DNA from: Silene conica
Taxonomy: Eukaryota; Streptophyta; Magnoliopsida; Caryophyllales; Caryophyllaceae
Direction: 5' to 3'
DNA length: 64,000 bases
Assembly: GCA_029255685.2 (NCBI GenBank)
Contig: CM055319.2
Coordinates: 20,802,247 to 20,866,246, forward strand
The position numbers and the translations under genes were made by a program. Below, one piece after another: positions 1 to 10,800 of this stretch; the stretch's first letter is position 1, and every line of letters begins with the position of its first letter. Under the pieces are notes generated by a model. It was not told the DNA's origin. It was given only the letters and a program-made list of their open reading frames with translations, and did no database searches.

Positions 1-119
1 ACGGGTACACTTATTAATAATTTGTTGTTGTTTTTTTTAAAAAAATAATGTGTATCGAATAATTAAAGCGAAATGATTTTTTATCGGTTGTTAAAATAAT
101 ACGTCGTACATAGCTTTTT

Positions 120-369
120 GAATTGAGTTTATATGAACTGAACTGAACTAAACTGAACTGAACTGAACTTATAGGAACTGAACTGAGCTTATAGGAATTG
201 AACTTAACTGACTGAACTTATTGGAACTGAACTAAACTTATAGGAACTGAATTGAACTGAACTTATAGGATCTGAACTGAACTGAGCTTATAGGAACTGA
301 ACTGAACTGAACTTATAGGATCAGAAGTGAAATTAAATTAAGTGACTTGAAGTCCAAAAGAGCAGGGCC
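120..369. mobile_element. Right part of a Tourist-like (PIF/Harbinger) MITE with GAACTGAACT repeats
   Basis: The stretch is built from short degenerate repeats of the type GAACTGAACTTATAG. It ends with GTCCAAAAGAGCAGGGCC followed by TAA. The same kind of end (GTCCAAAAGAACGGGGCA then TAA) closes the better preserved element at 7727-8612, so I read this as a related non-autonomous element. I cannot find the matching left end; it is degraded or lies before the window. Confidence 0.45.
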
Positions 370-372
370 TAA

Positions 373-690
373 CACTCATTAACAATAACACCCAATTTTT
401 TTCCAATTTTTGTCAATTTCTAACCCTAACACCAACTAATTTCTGAAAATACTAATTAAATTACACATACGAATATAATAAACATAAAAAATGTTATTAA
501 AATCATCCTAGTAATCTAATTACTAACTAAAACTACTAATCTTAACAAACATCCAATTTTCCCCAATTTTTAACCCTAATCACAAATAGTTTCCGGAAAG
601 GCTAATTAACTTACACATAGAAACTTAATAAACATCCAAATGTTATTAAAATCATCCTAATAATCTTATTACAATCTAAAATTACAAATT
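373..690. repeat. Two-copy tandem duplication, about 150 bp per copy
   Basis: A block running from a CCCAATTTTT stretch through CTAACCCTAA and TTACACATA to TGTTATTAAAATCATCCTA occurs at about 373-525 and again, diverged, at about 545-675. The copies share order and spacing. No coding potential is seen. It may be interior sequence of the element whose CACTA-type end lies at 1153. Confidence 0.5.
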
Positions 691-869
691 AAAATAAAAC
701 TATTAAGGTATTCAATACATAAATTAAGTTTTTCAATCGTCACAAACCTGAAAATGGAATATTAGGTAGGTGAACGACGGTGGTGAGTGGTTCGGTGTCG
801 CTGCGGTGGTCTGGTAGGTGCACGATGGTTTAGAGGGTGATGAAGGTTGTGCATTTTCTTTCTTTTAAG

Positions 870-1153
870 TTTTATGTTGAAGGAGGAAATGACGGGTTGA
901 AAGCGAGGGAAAAAACATATCAGGGACTTAGCGACCGAAATCGATCGTCAAATTGGCGACTGAAATTAGTCGCTAATTTGGCGGTATGGTCGCCCCTCGA
1001 TTCCCGCAGATTGTTTGACGATAATTTGTGGACAAAATTTTTGTCGCCAATTTGGCGATCGAAATCGGTCGTCCGCTTTTTTTTCCCTCGCCAAATCAGC
1101 GACTACACAGGTAGTTGCCTGTATAGTCGCCCTATACAGTATTTCTTGTAGTG
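870..1153. mobile_element. Right terminus of a CACTA (En/Spm-like) transposon
   Basis: The segment ends in TTCTTGTAGTG, which on the other strand reads CACTACAAGAA, the usual CACTA terminal inverted repeat. Inside are several copies of motifs such as GGCGACTGAAATT, AGTCGCTAATTTGG and GGCGATCGAAAT in both orientations, which is typical of CACTA subterminal transposase-binding arrays. The left end is not in the window, so length and target duplication cannot be given. The open frames here follow the repeats and are not genes. Confidence 0.55.
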
Positions 1154-1675
1154 CAATACATCAATATTTAATATCGATAGTGGTTATAATAATTGTTATT
1201 GGTTCATGGGATGATAATCGTGTGACGATTAACTTTTAATTAATGTCAACTATCTCGTCGGAAATGAAATTAGAGTAGTTGTCATTTCATTATAAGGCTT
1301 ATAAGTGTTAAAATATTACCTAACGAGACGGGAAATAAGAAAACAAGTGCCGGGAAAGATATAGGGTGGTGATCGAGAGTTTTAATGAAAGTTTGGGGTT
1401 ATTTGTAAAATTACAAATACATGGTGGTTATTTATAAAAATACGCAAATACGTGGTGATTATTTGTAATTTTTCCTAAATATAAACCACGAAATACTCTA
1501 CCGTGGTGGCTATTATGCTTATAGTTGCAAGTGTGATGTTAGGTGAAGAAAGTGATTGAAAGGTAATAAGGGTAATGAAATCTCATATCCTAGAGAGGTA
1601 AGAAATGAAGTTTCATTCCCATTGTTTATGTCAAACAAACACGAAAATAAATAACTTTATTTCCCTTTTATTATA
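1154..1675. other. AT-rich intergenic sequence without a recognisable gene
   Basis: There are no convincing coding frames. A short repeated phrase (ATTTGTAAAATTACAAATAC and ATTTATAAAAATACGCAAATAC, near 1395-1465) is the only structure seen before the TSD of the next element. Confidence 0.5.
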
Positions 1676-1683
1676 GACCCAAC

Positions 1684-3036
1684 TAGGGATGGCAACGGGC
1701 CGGATCTGGATAGGGTCCAATAGGATCCAGATCCAGATCCGTTTTTTGACAGTAGGATCCAGATCCGACCCGGATCCGACGGGTCCAAAATGGTCAGATC
1801 TAGATCCGGACCCTGCGGATCCAAGTCATCCGCGGGTCCCCTGTATAAAATTTTAAAAAAAAACAAAAAAAAACCTTGAATTGGCAGATTGCCAGCCACA
1901 AATATTTCACATATTGACCCTAGATTTCGACAATTACATCAATGGTGACCCGTGGTTCCAAATATTTCAGTCTCATACAATATATTTTATTTATCCAAAA
2001 CACAGATTTTTAATGTCATTAAGACGTTTCAAACCAGAAAATTTATTATTTGTATTGATATTCGTTTTCTCACTTTATTTTGTCCAAACAAAAAATAATT
2101 TAGCTAAAATATATTTTCAAAATAACCCCAACATTTTTCCGAGTTCCGAGTTTCCGACCCAGACCCAAAACAAGTACAGACAGATGAGCATATAGTATGG
2201 AAGAAAACAACAATACCCAATGCAAAACAACAAAGAACGAAGATGCTACTCTACTCGATGCGGGTGAGGTAACTCTGAATGGTATTATTATATAGGGAGT
2301 ACTCAGAAATGTATCTTTGATTTTAAAGATCTTATGTGAATAGGAGAGACAAAGAGTAGGATCGAAGCCATCTTCGGTAAACCCCTGGTTCTAAGAACAC
2401 GCTATCCTTCATTTACTATATGAGGTATATATAAGAAAAAGGGATTGTTCTTATACGCACACTCTCTTTTCTCTTTAATAGAAGTCTCGAGTCCGATCAC
2501 ACCCTATTCCATTGCGCTTTCTTAAAAGTTTCTTCATCACACCACCAACTGGAACCACCAACGCCGTCCCATCTTCTTAGACGGAGGGCTCGATTGGAGC
2601 CGATAGAATTTTTGCTTCCTCACCCTTGGGAAATACCTTTCTTTTCCAGTGTTTGAAGGGACTAGATGACTGGTCACTAGCGGCATCCACTGGCGGTAGG
2701 CGGCATAAGACAGGGAGTGAAGAGGGGATTTTGTTTTTAAGGTTTTGTGAAGGTTTGAGTCTTTGAGAGATCAATTAGATTTGGAAGGGTAAATTAGAAA
2801 TGAGGAATTGAGGCCCAGTCCAGCGGGATTCAGAGAATTTTTTTTATATATTAAAAACGGGTCTTAGGGTCGGATCCGGGTTTTGTCAACAAAATCCAGA
2901 TCCAGATCTGTTTTTAAACTCATGGATCCAGATCCGATTCAAATCCGACGGGTTCAAATTATAAGGATCCAGATCTGGTCCAGCAGGGTCGGGTCTTACG
3001 GATCTGGACCGGATCCAGGATCCGTTGTCATCCCTA
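1684..3036. mobile_element. Non-autonomous hAT-like transposon, 1353 bp, with 8-bp TSD
   Basis: The left end TAGGGATGGCAACGG and right end CCGTTGTCATCCCTA form imperfect terminal inverted repeats. The flanks carry a perfect 8-bp duplication GACCCAAC at 1676-1683 and 3037-3044, which is the hAT superfamily signature. Both subterminal regions are dense in GGATCCAGATCC-type motifs. A block of about 90 bp (near 1719-1805 and 2890-2975) occurs in the same orientation at both ends. The interior, about 1.85-2.85 kb, has no transposase and no recognised gene, so the element must depend on a transposase elsewhere. Confidence 0.85.
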
Positions 3037-3044
3037 GACCCAAC

Positions 3045-3682
3045 CAAACACCCATTCTTCCTTCCGCGCAATAGAAGAACTTTACCTGAAGTTCTTCAAA
3101 TGTCAAGTCATTTTTCACCATCAATATATATACTTAAAAGAGGAACTTTTAAAGCGATTTCATTGGTTATTGTTTTGGAGCGATTTAATTGGCTATTAAT
3201 TTTGTTGAATAATTTAATAAAGGTATAACTAAAAAGATAACAATAAAAGTAAGAGTTTGCATATACGAGTATTTATTAATTAAGTCATTGAGATAAAATT
3301 TGTGTGTAATTAGAATTTGAATACAACTAACCATTACTAGAATTTGTGGGACTTATAAAAATGTAGAACCTTAATATAAATACAATGTGTATAGGTTAAT
3401 TTTAGGAAAGAATTCTAACTTCTAAGTGAACTCTCAAGTTGATTATATGTACCAAACAAAATGTGTTGTAACTTCAAAACCTATTAAATATTTTAACCGT
3501 GTATAGTTTAAGATTGATGGGTTATTAGATTACAACTTTTTTTTAAAAAATTCATGATACCCGTCTCTCACGACACTTTCATAAAAGTTTAACTACGATA
3601 GCAATGTACCAATATGATATATTGTTACACGGGAGTACAATACAAGAATCTATATCTAAATAGCAATAAATTGATTGTAAAT
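3045..3682. other. AT-rich intergenic sequence, nothing recognised
   Basis: No coding frame, terminal repeat or tandem array that I can support. Confidence 0.5.
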
Positions 3683-3685
3683 TAA

Positions 3686-3914
3686 GGGAGTGTTTGGTTG
3701 GCTTTAGATACCCAATGAATTCTAACTCCACCCCAACCCCTTGAAATCTCATACTCACCTCTCCCCATTGGATTCCAACAATTTCATTCCTTCATGTTTA
3801 TTATTAAAATGAATCAAACAAGGTTTTAATGAAATGGAATTAGAAGTTTAGAACCCCATACCATTATGGTTTCCCATTTCATTCCATTCCTACGCACCGA
3901 ACCAAACGACCCCT
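3686..3914. mobile_element. Tourist-like MITE, 229 bp, TAA target duplication
   Basis: The ends GGGAGTGTTTGGTTGG and CCGAACCAAACGACCCC are inverted repeats. They are flanked by TAA at 3683-3685 and 3915-3917, the 3-bp target of PIF/Harbinger transposons. The interior also folds back (CCAATGAATTC/CCATTCC-type arms). It is non-coding. Confidence 0.8.
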
Positions 3915-4081
3915 AAGAGTTTTGCGTAGAGACGTAGAGTTATGGTATAATTTGTTGTTTCCCTTCTCTTATTTAATTAAAAGCATATAAATAGATGTAT
4001 TGATGAATATATTAAGCTTCTCTTATTTAATTAAAAGCATAAATAGATGTATTGATGAATACATTAAGCACTTAAGTTTAC

Positions 4082-4505
4082 GAGGTATAATTAAAAAATA
4101 CGAGCTATAGAATACGAACACATAAAAACGCGAGCTATTAACGTAAGAATGCGAGTTAATAGCGCTATTAAACTAAAAATACGAGCTAATGTAAAAATAT
4201 ACGAGCTATTAAGATAATAATACGAGCTAATGTGAAAAAAAACATACGAGCATATAAGAGGATCACGAATTTACAAATATGAGCATATAAGAATACAGGC
4301 TAATATAAAAAGACTACGAGCTAATCTAAAAGAATGCGGGCTAATAAGATAAAAATACGAGCTATTAAGATAAAAATACGAGCTAATGTAAACGAGCTAA
4401 TAAGATAAGAATACGAGCTATTAAGATAAGAATATGTGCTAAAGTAAAAAAGAATACGATCTAATATAAAAAAAATACGAGCTAATGTTAAAAGAATACG
4501 AGTTT
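4082..4505. repeat. Minisatellite of about 20-bp units (AATACGAGCTAAT family)
   Basis: Roughly twenty degenerate units built around AATACGAGCTA followed by TTAAGATAA or ATGTAAAAA are strung together. The array is irregular, with period drifting around 18-24 bp. The minus-strand open frame over it has a repetitive Ile/Leu/Arg-rich translation (ARIFILxARI) and is a by-product of the array. Confidence 0.7.
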
Positions 4506-5143
4506 CAACTATCTTCATATATATTAGAAATATTTGATAAAAAATTTCTTTGAGATGATGCTCAAATGAAAAGTATACAAGTTATTATAACAATATATCT
4601 GCTTAAAAAATTATTTTGACAGTGATGCGTAATATATAAGTGTCTTTCCAAGACCATTGAATCGAAAGTACATGTTTCCGTTTCTATTGGAATTTCAGGT
4701 ACTTTCAACATTCCATATTGTTCCATTGATGATGATACATCTGATGTTTCATTAGCCATAATAAACAATCATACTTGAATTATTCTCTATATATGTCTAT
4801 TCACAAAAACTTAGGAGAGACCGCCTCTCAATAAATTAGTGAGAGACGACCCAAATTAATGTTATACTGGATCTAAATTATACCATATTATAATATGATA
4901 TAATTCTCATTAATTTAATTTATTAATTATTATGGTAAATCTCACTATTTTCGGCAGTTTCCAACTAATTGAATAACTCCCTAATATTGCTCTACAATCA
5001 TATCAATATTGCCTAAAAAATTTGTAAAATATTTTTACAGTATCTTGAACCTTCTTCTTCATTGTCGATTAATTTGTATTTTCATTTGATTAATTATCTC
5101 CATCTTATTTACACACATTACCCGGATTTATATTTCTTTTGTA

Positions 5144-5500
5144 ATGGAACGATCAAGGTTTGTTTGTTATTTTGTCTACAATGTATTATATGTAATTGAT
5201 GTCAATCATTGCATGCATACTTTATTTTTAAAATTTTACAAATCATTTAAGTGTCGATGCAGTGAATGAGATTCCCAAAGAAACGACGATTAATACGGAA
5301 GAACATGACGATTTGATAGAAATATACGGTATTTTTAACTACGACTAATTTATTTGTTATATTTAATACTTTTGTTTACAAACTAATTTGTTTCCCCCTT
5401 GTAATTTGTAGCACTGGCGATGATGAAAAATACTAAATATGATCATTCAATACCGTTTGAGGAATATGATCTCACAATAACAGAGGATGATTGTAAATAA
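5144..5500 (+). pseudogene. Small three-exon ORF remnant inside the TIR element
   Basis: Three segments with canonical introns join in frame: 5144-5157 (ATG start, donor GTTTGT), 5252-5328 (acceptor after TTTAAG, donor GTATTT) and 5412-5500 (acceptor after TTTGTAG, ending in TAA). The product would be 59 residues, acidic, with motifs NEIPKETTINTEEHDDL and HSIPFEEYDLTITEDDC. I do not recognise a domain. By position and composition it could be the amino-terminal stub of a FAR1-type or MULE-borne gene, but that is only inference. It ends well before any catalytic domain, so I class it as a remnant. The exon structure is inferred by eye. Confidence 0.3.
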
Positions 5501-6019
5501 TTATTGAAGGAGATAATTGCATAAATTTTGTACCTCTTTTTTCTTGTTATGTACCCTCAGAGTTGACAAATAATCAGCTGCATGAGTTTCGTACCTTATT
5601 TTCCTTTTACGTACCTATCTACAAACTAGATAAATAATAAGTTGCATCAATTCCGTACCTATTTTCCCTTGTGACGTACTATCAATCACTTGTGTATTGT
5701 TTTTCCCTTGTTACGTACCATTGTTTCCTTGTACTTTTTATCATGATATAGGAGTGATTAGAGATGGAATAGACATGCTTTTTACGGACCTTTCATTCTG
5801 CTAGTATTCTCATCTCTTGTTCATGCTGAAAGTTTGATAAAGTTGGAATGTTGTGCTATCACTCCCTTCGTGTATTTTATTTGAGTTCAGTATCTAATAT
5901 TCCGAACCGATTTTTAATTACACGTTTAATTTTGTATCCAACACACCGTTAGTCCTATAATCGCAGAAGAAAATTCAATAGTATACCTTCCATTATTTTA
6001 TAAAACATGCAAAAAGCGG

Positions 6020-7160
6020 TACGTATTTTCAAAAATACAGTACGAGTTCTATAACACAGTAACATATTAGTGTTTATTTTTTTTATAGGTTTAATACATA
6101 CCATTCTTTGTCTGGTACGTAAATTTCATTCCAGCAAGAACACAATAATTCGTAGAAGAACATAGTCGTCAAACTAAACTTACATAACACTTTCAAAATC
6201 ATGTCTAACAAAATGCAACAAACAACGACCAAATAATCTAACTACATACTCAAACTTAAATTGTCTAAAAACCAACATCAACATTGCTTAAATATGAGAA
6301 AAACAATCCGTCCTTTTTGCTCCATTTTTCTTGCTCCTTTCATTCGAACTAATCTTTTACTTTTCCTTCGTATTTGAGCATTTCCCCTTTTCTGTCATTA
6401 TAAAAATTATTGGTTAGAAATGCTAAAAATACAAGTACAAAAAAGAAACATAATGGTATTGTATACAGAAATACAAAACAACAAATTAAAGGTACCATAT
6501 CTAGAGAACAGATACAAAAGCACAAATTAAAGGTACTATATAACAGAAATACAATTCGGCTATATTAAGATATAAGTACGAAATTTATCAAACCAAGTAC
6601 CAGAAGTCAAGATATACCAAAGAACAAATTTAAGGTACCATATAACAATTATACAATTAGGCTCTATTAAGGTACTAATACAAAATGTATAAAAAACAGG
6701 TACAAAACAATGAAAACATCAAAAGTTACAAAAGTAAAAGTGAAGGTTACATAACAAAAATACATTTAGGCTATAATTTGGTACTAAGTACAAATTTAAC
6801 AAAAAAAAAGTACATACTAGAAGTAAAACAATATACAAAACAACAGATTTAAGGTATCATATAACAACTATACAATTAAGCTTCATTAGTGTACAAATAC
6901 AAAATGTATGAAAACTGATACAAAACGTCAAAAATTACACAAAATAACAAATATTGATACAATGTGCAAGAAATTGAAAGAAAACATAAGATCCAAGTAC
7001 AAAATTACTACACAAGTACAAATCAGAAAAACAAAGATACAAAAACTATACTTCGTAAACTGGTACGAAATCAAAACCCAATAAAAGGATATATGTACAA
7101 ACAATAAGTAGAAACTAACACAAATTCACTTAACACACAAAACCCTCAACAACAGGTACA
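6020..7160. repeat. GTAC/GGTACAAA-rich irregular repeat region
   Basis: Short phrases such as GGTACCATATAACA, AAGTACAAA, GGTACAAAAC and ATTAAGGTAC recur every 15-40 bp over about 1.1 kb. Longer repeats are present too: a TTAAGGTACCATATAACA-type phrase occurs near 6486, 6530, 6633 and 6850. There is no coding frame. The region lies between the TIRs of the 4815-7697 element, so an array of transposase-binding or degraded tandem units is a reasonable reading. Confidence 0.5.
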
Positions 7161-7726
7161 AACACAAATAATTAAAAAGACACGAACTTTATTGTTGCAC
7201 TAACAACAAAAACGAATCCACAAAAACAAACGGATCCGTTGCTACAATTATACATGCAAAATGATGAAAATGTTGAGTACAAAAATAAACATGCAATCAA
7301 TAAAATTAATAGCAAAATAGAGATGAAGAATAACATACAAAAGCACGATTTTCACTATCTCTTCGGTGTCTGCTTTAAAGGGTTTTTCTACCCGACCTCT
7401 TCTTCATTATGAAATATTGGATTTCAAATTTGATGAAGGAACAAACATTTGAATTGGAATCAGAATGAGAAAGGCTTTTGAATTTTTGGTGTTTTTGAAA
7501 ACTATAATAATTGACAGAACGGTTGGGATTGTGTAGAGAAAGATTTTTTCTTTTAATTTCTTTCCTTTTTTCTCTCTAAATAATTAATATAAATTTGGTG
7601 AGTTTTATTCTCTCTCCAAGATATTCATATGGTATATTGATATGCTCCAAATAATATATGGGTCGTCTCTCACTATTTTATCGAAAGACGGTCTCTCAGG
7701 AGACCTACTGATGTCTATTATACTAA

Positions 7727-8279
7727 GGCTATGTTCTTTTGGACTTATTTTTGCTTAATTTAAGTTAAGCAGCAAAAATAAGTTAAGTTCAGAAAAGTTC
7801 AGCAACAGAAAAAATAAGTTAAGTTAAGTTCAACAAAAATAAGTTTAGAAAAGTTCAGCAAAAATAAGTTAAGTTCAGCAAAAATAAGTTAAGTTAAGTT
7901 CAGCAAAAATAAGTTCAGAAAAGTTAAGCAAAAATAATTTCAGAAAAGTTATTATTGACAGATTTTCACATATTCTCTCGTACAAATGTCTCATGTGCGA
8001 CCATTTTTTTTAATTACCCAAAATTGTCACTATTAACAAAAGAATAGTCAAATTTTCCAAAAAATACACGGGTTAAAAATTACACACAATAATTCCCGTA
8101 TGATAATAAACATACCATATTTAAATAGAAATAAATTATTAAAAAAATTGTGATAATATAGAAATAGATTATTAAAAAAAAATATGATATGTGATTTACT
8201 TTTTAATTATGTATTGAAGTAAGATAATGAACATACTATATTTTTATATAAAAAGAAATTATTATTATTATTACTACTA

Positions 8280-8316
<37 letters not shown>

Positions 8317-8612
8317 TAAGTTACTATTTACTTAGTTCGAAAAATTTAGACTCATATCAGTTAAGTTTAGAAAAGTTAAGTTCATAAATGTTAAGCAGAT
8401 ATAAGTTAACTTTAACAAATATAAGTTAAGTTAAGTTCAGCAAAAATAAGTTCAGAAAAGTTCAGCAAAAATAAGTTAAGTTTAGAAAAAATAAGTTAAG
8501 TTAAGTTCAGCAAAAATAAGTTAAGTTCAGCAAATATAAGTTAAGTTCAGAAAAATTCAGAAAAAATAAGTTAAGTTAAGTTAAGCAAAAATAAGTCCAA
8601 AAGAACGGGGCA
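7727..8612. mobile_element. Tourist-like element, 886 bp, with AAGTTCAGCAAAAATAAGTT repeats
   Basis: The left end GGCTATGTTCTTTTGGAC and right end GTCCAAAAGAACGGGGCA are inverted repeats with a few mismatches, flanked by TAA at 7724-7726 and 8613-8615. Both flanks of the interior are arrays of the short unit AAGTTCAGCAAAAATAAGTT. The middle (about 7950-8340) is unrelated AT-rich sequence with an ATT microsatellite. It has no coding capacity. Confidence 0.75.
8259..8317. repeat. (ATT)n microsatellite
   Basis: An ATT trinucleotide run, interrupted by ACTACTATTT, lies in the middle of the Tourist-like element. It is likely length-variable. Confidence 0.9.
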
Positions 8613-8673
8613 TAAGTATTTTAAGAAAATTAATTGTTACGATAATTACTTTGAAAACATATCAAGATATTAC

Positions 8674-8701
8674 CCGGACAACGTCCGGACATGAAATCTA
8701 G
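8674..8701 (+). other. Possible Helitron 3' end (hairpin plus CTAG)
   Basis: CCGGAC-AAC-GTCCGG forms a 6-bp stem with a 3-base loop. It is followed ten bases later by CTAG and then T, which is the arrangement of Helitron 3' termini. No matching 5' TC terminus with a preceding A was identified, so this is only a candidate. Confidence 0.3.
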
Positions 8702-9202
8702 TTTTCTATAAAGAAAGAACTTATTTTAACAAATCCAATGTAATCCACAGTATAAAAAACTTTGATTAGAAGTTCTTATTAACCAGAAAAACCGAAAAAA
8801 AAAATATTACTATTGCAACTTGCAGTCGCTCTTACCCACCCAACCAAACTCTTGTGATATTCATTCACCCAACCTAGAGGTGGCAATCGGGTCACTCGGG
8901 TCGGTTACGGGTCGGGTCAAAGCAGGTCGGGTCATATCGGGTCCAGGTTGTGTCGGTTCAATTTGCTCTTCAGTTCGGGTTCGAGTCGGGTCGGGTCGCT
9001 ATCGAGTCGGGTCAGCAACATGCTCGTTTCAGGTCGGGTCGGGTTCAGTTACGTCGGGTCATTATATGGGTCGGGCCATATCGGGTCAAAATATATAATT
9101 GGGTCGAGATCGGTTCGGTTCGGGCTTTTGTGGGTCGGGTCGTGACGGGTCAAAATATTTAATCGGGTTGAGTTCGGTTCATAATTCACATGTCCACTTC
9201 AC

Positions 9203-9255
9203 AAACCCTAAACCCTAAACCCTAAACCCTAAACCCTAAACCCTAAACCCTAAAC
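9203..9255 (+). repeat. Interstitial telomere-like repeat (AAACCCT)n
   Basis: About seven and a half uninterrupted copies of the plant telomere heptamer AAACCCT lie inside the hAT-like element, just after its left CGGGTC array. Confidence 0.9.
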
Positions 9256-9357
9256 TTTATTAGTTATTCTTTAGTCGATCTTAGTAAGGTGGCTTTACAC
9301 TATTATAGTATAAAACAGATCCAAATATAAGTTCATTACTTTGTTAATTATAATATT

Positions 9358-10375
9358 GAGATTGGAGATTATCGAGCCTACTCGCGTTTAACATTTAAGT
9401 GATGAATCATGAAATATTTATCTAATTCATTTGATAGTAACATTTAATAGTATGACTTAAGGTGACAATATGACTAAGGGTCTTCAGTATAATGACAGCA
9501 TAACGTTACAAACTTTTACGAAAGCTCTAACTAAAATGAAAATAATAGCAATCTTGAGATTACAGATTATCGAGCCTACTGGCGTTTAAGTGATGAATCA
9601 TGAAATATTTATTTAATTCATTTGATAGTAACATTTAATAGTATGACTTAAGGTGACAATATGACTAATTGTCTTCAGTATAATGACAGTATAACGTTAC
9701 AAACTTTTACGAAAGCTCTAACTAAAATGAAAATAATAGCAATCTTAAGATTAGAGATTATCGAGCCTACTCACGTTTAAGTGATGAATCATGAAATATT
9801 TATCTAATTCATTTGATAGTAACATTTAATAGTATGACTTAAGGTGACAATATGACTAAGGGTCTTCAGTATAATGACAGTATAACGTTACAAACTTTTA
9901 CGAAAGCTCTAACTAAAATGAAAATAATAGCAATCTTGAGATTATAGATTATCGAGCCTACTCGCGTTTAAGTGATGAATCATGAAATATTTATCTAATT
10001 CATTTGATAGTAACATTTAATGGTATGACTTAAGGTGACAATATGACTAAGGGTCTTCAGTATAATGATAGTATAACGTTAAAAACTTTTACGAAAGCTC
10101 TAACTAAAATGAAAATAATAGCAAATCTTGAGATTGGAGATTATCGAGCCTACTCGGCACTCACGTTTAAGTGATGAATCATGAAATATTTATATATCTA
10201 ATTCATTTGATAGTAACATTTAAGAGTATGATTTAAGGTGCCAATATGACTAAGGGTCTTCAGTATAATGACAATATAACGTTACAAACTTTTACGAAAG
10301 CTCTAAAATGAAAATAATAGCAATCGAGGTTATTATCGAGACTAGTCGTGTTTGAGTGAATCATGTAATATTTAG
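9358..10375. repeat. Tandem array of about 193-bp units, five full copies plus a partial
   Basis: Units begin with a phrase like GAGATTGGAGATTATCGAGC at about 9358, 9556, 9747, 9938, 10130 and 10325 (spacing 191-198 bp). They share GTGATGAATCATGAAATATT, GGTGACAATATGACTAAGGG and TTTACGAAAGCTCTAA. Copies differ by scattered substitutions and short insertions; the last is truncated. No unit is coding. The array is confined to the hAT-like element. Confidence 0.9.
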
Positions 10376-10750
10376 CTTGGCACAACATTAACTGTCAACG
10401 TCGTAATCTGATTATACGAGTACAAATTTTATTACTTATCGGATTGAAATAAATTATCTGTAAAACAATTTTATTTTATGTCATAATTGAAAACTAAGTA
10501 GAATAGTTTTGAAAATGAGATGAATATATGACATATATTTCAAATTTTCATTTAGGCACAAATTGAAAATTAAAAACAAAAATTGAAAAATTGAAAAATT
10601 TGAATATTGAAAACTGAAAAGGGAAAGTGACTAAGTTACACTGCCGCCTATCTAATTACTACTCCACTTTCAACTTTCATTTTAAAAAAAACCCTAAATC
10701 CCTAAATGGCTCCTATCTTATGAACTCAAGTCTCAAAACCATAAATACAC

Positions 10751-10800
10751 TGCCGCCTACTGCCGCCTACTGTCGCCTACTGCCGCCTACTGCCGCCTTA
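10751..10800 (+). repeat. Five copies of the 10-bp unit TGCCGCCTAC
   Basis: Perfect or one-mismatch tandem decamers, preceded by a single related unit near 10642. They lie within the 8875-12134 element. Confidence 0.85.

Larger units (their letters stand above)
4815..7697. mobile_element. TIR DNA transposon remnant, about 2.9 kb, possibly Mutator-like
   Basis: The left block 4815-4855 (GAGAGACCGCCTCTC through GTGAGAGACGACCCA) matches in inverted orientation the right block 7659-7697 (TGGGTCGTCTCTCAC through GGTCTCTC). The terminal repeats are thus about 40 bp with a few mismatches. Long TIRs fit Mutator-like elements. I could not find an unambiguous 9-11-bp target duplication, so the class is tentative. 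Inside are a small spliced ORF (5144-5500) and a GTAC-rich non-coding interior. Confidence 0.5.

Noticed and set aside
837..1239. Plus-strand frames of 104 and 74 residues
   Set aside because: They overlie CACTA subterminal repeats and have no recognisable protein features.
4562..4768. Minus-strand 68-residue frame starting MFIMANETSDVSSS
   Set aside because: It has protein-like composition at first but no match I recognise and no supporting splice context; too little to call a gene.
8820..9162. Overlapping Gly/Val/Arg/Ser-rich frames over the CGGGTC array, and similar ones at 11782-12135
   Set aside because: The frames are open because of the short repeat; translations are repetitive in every frame.
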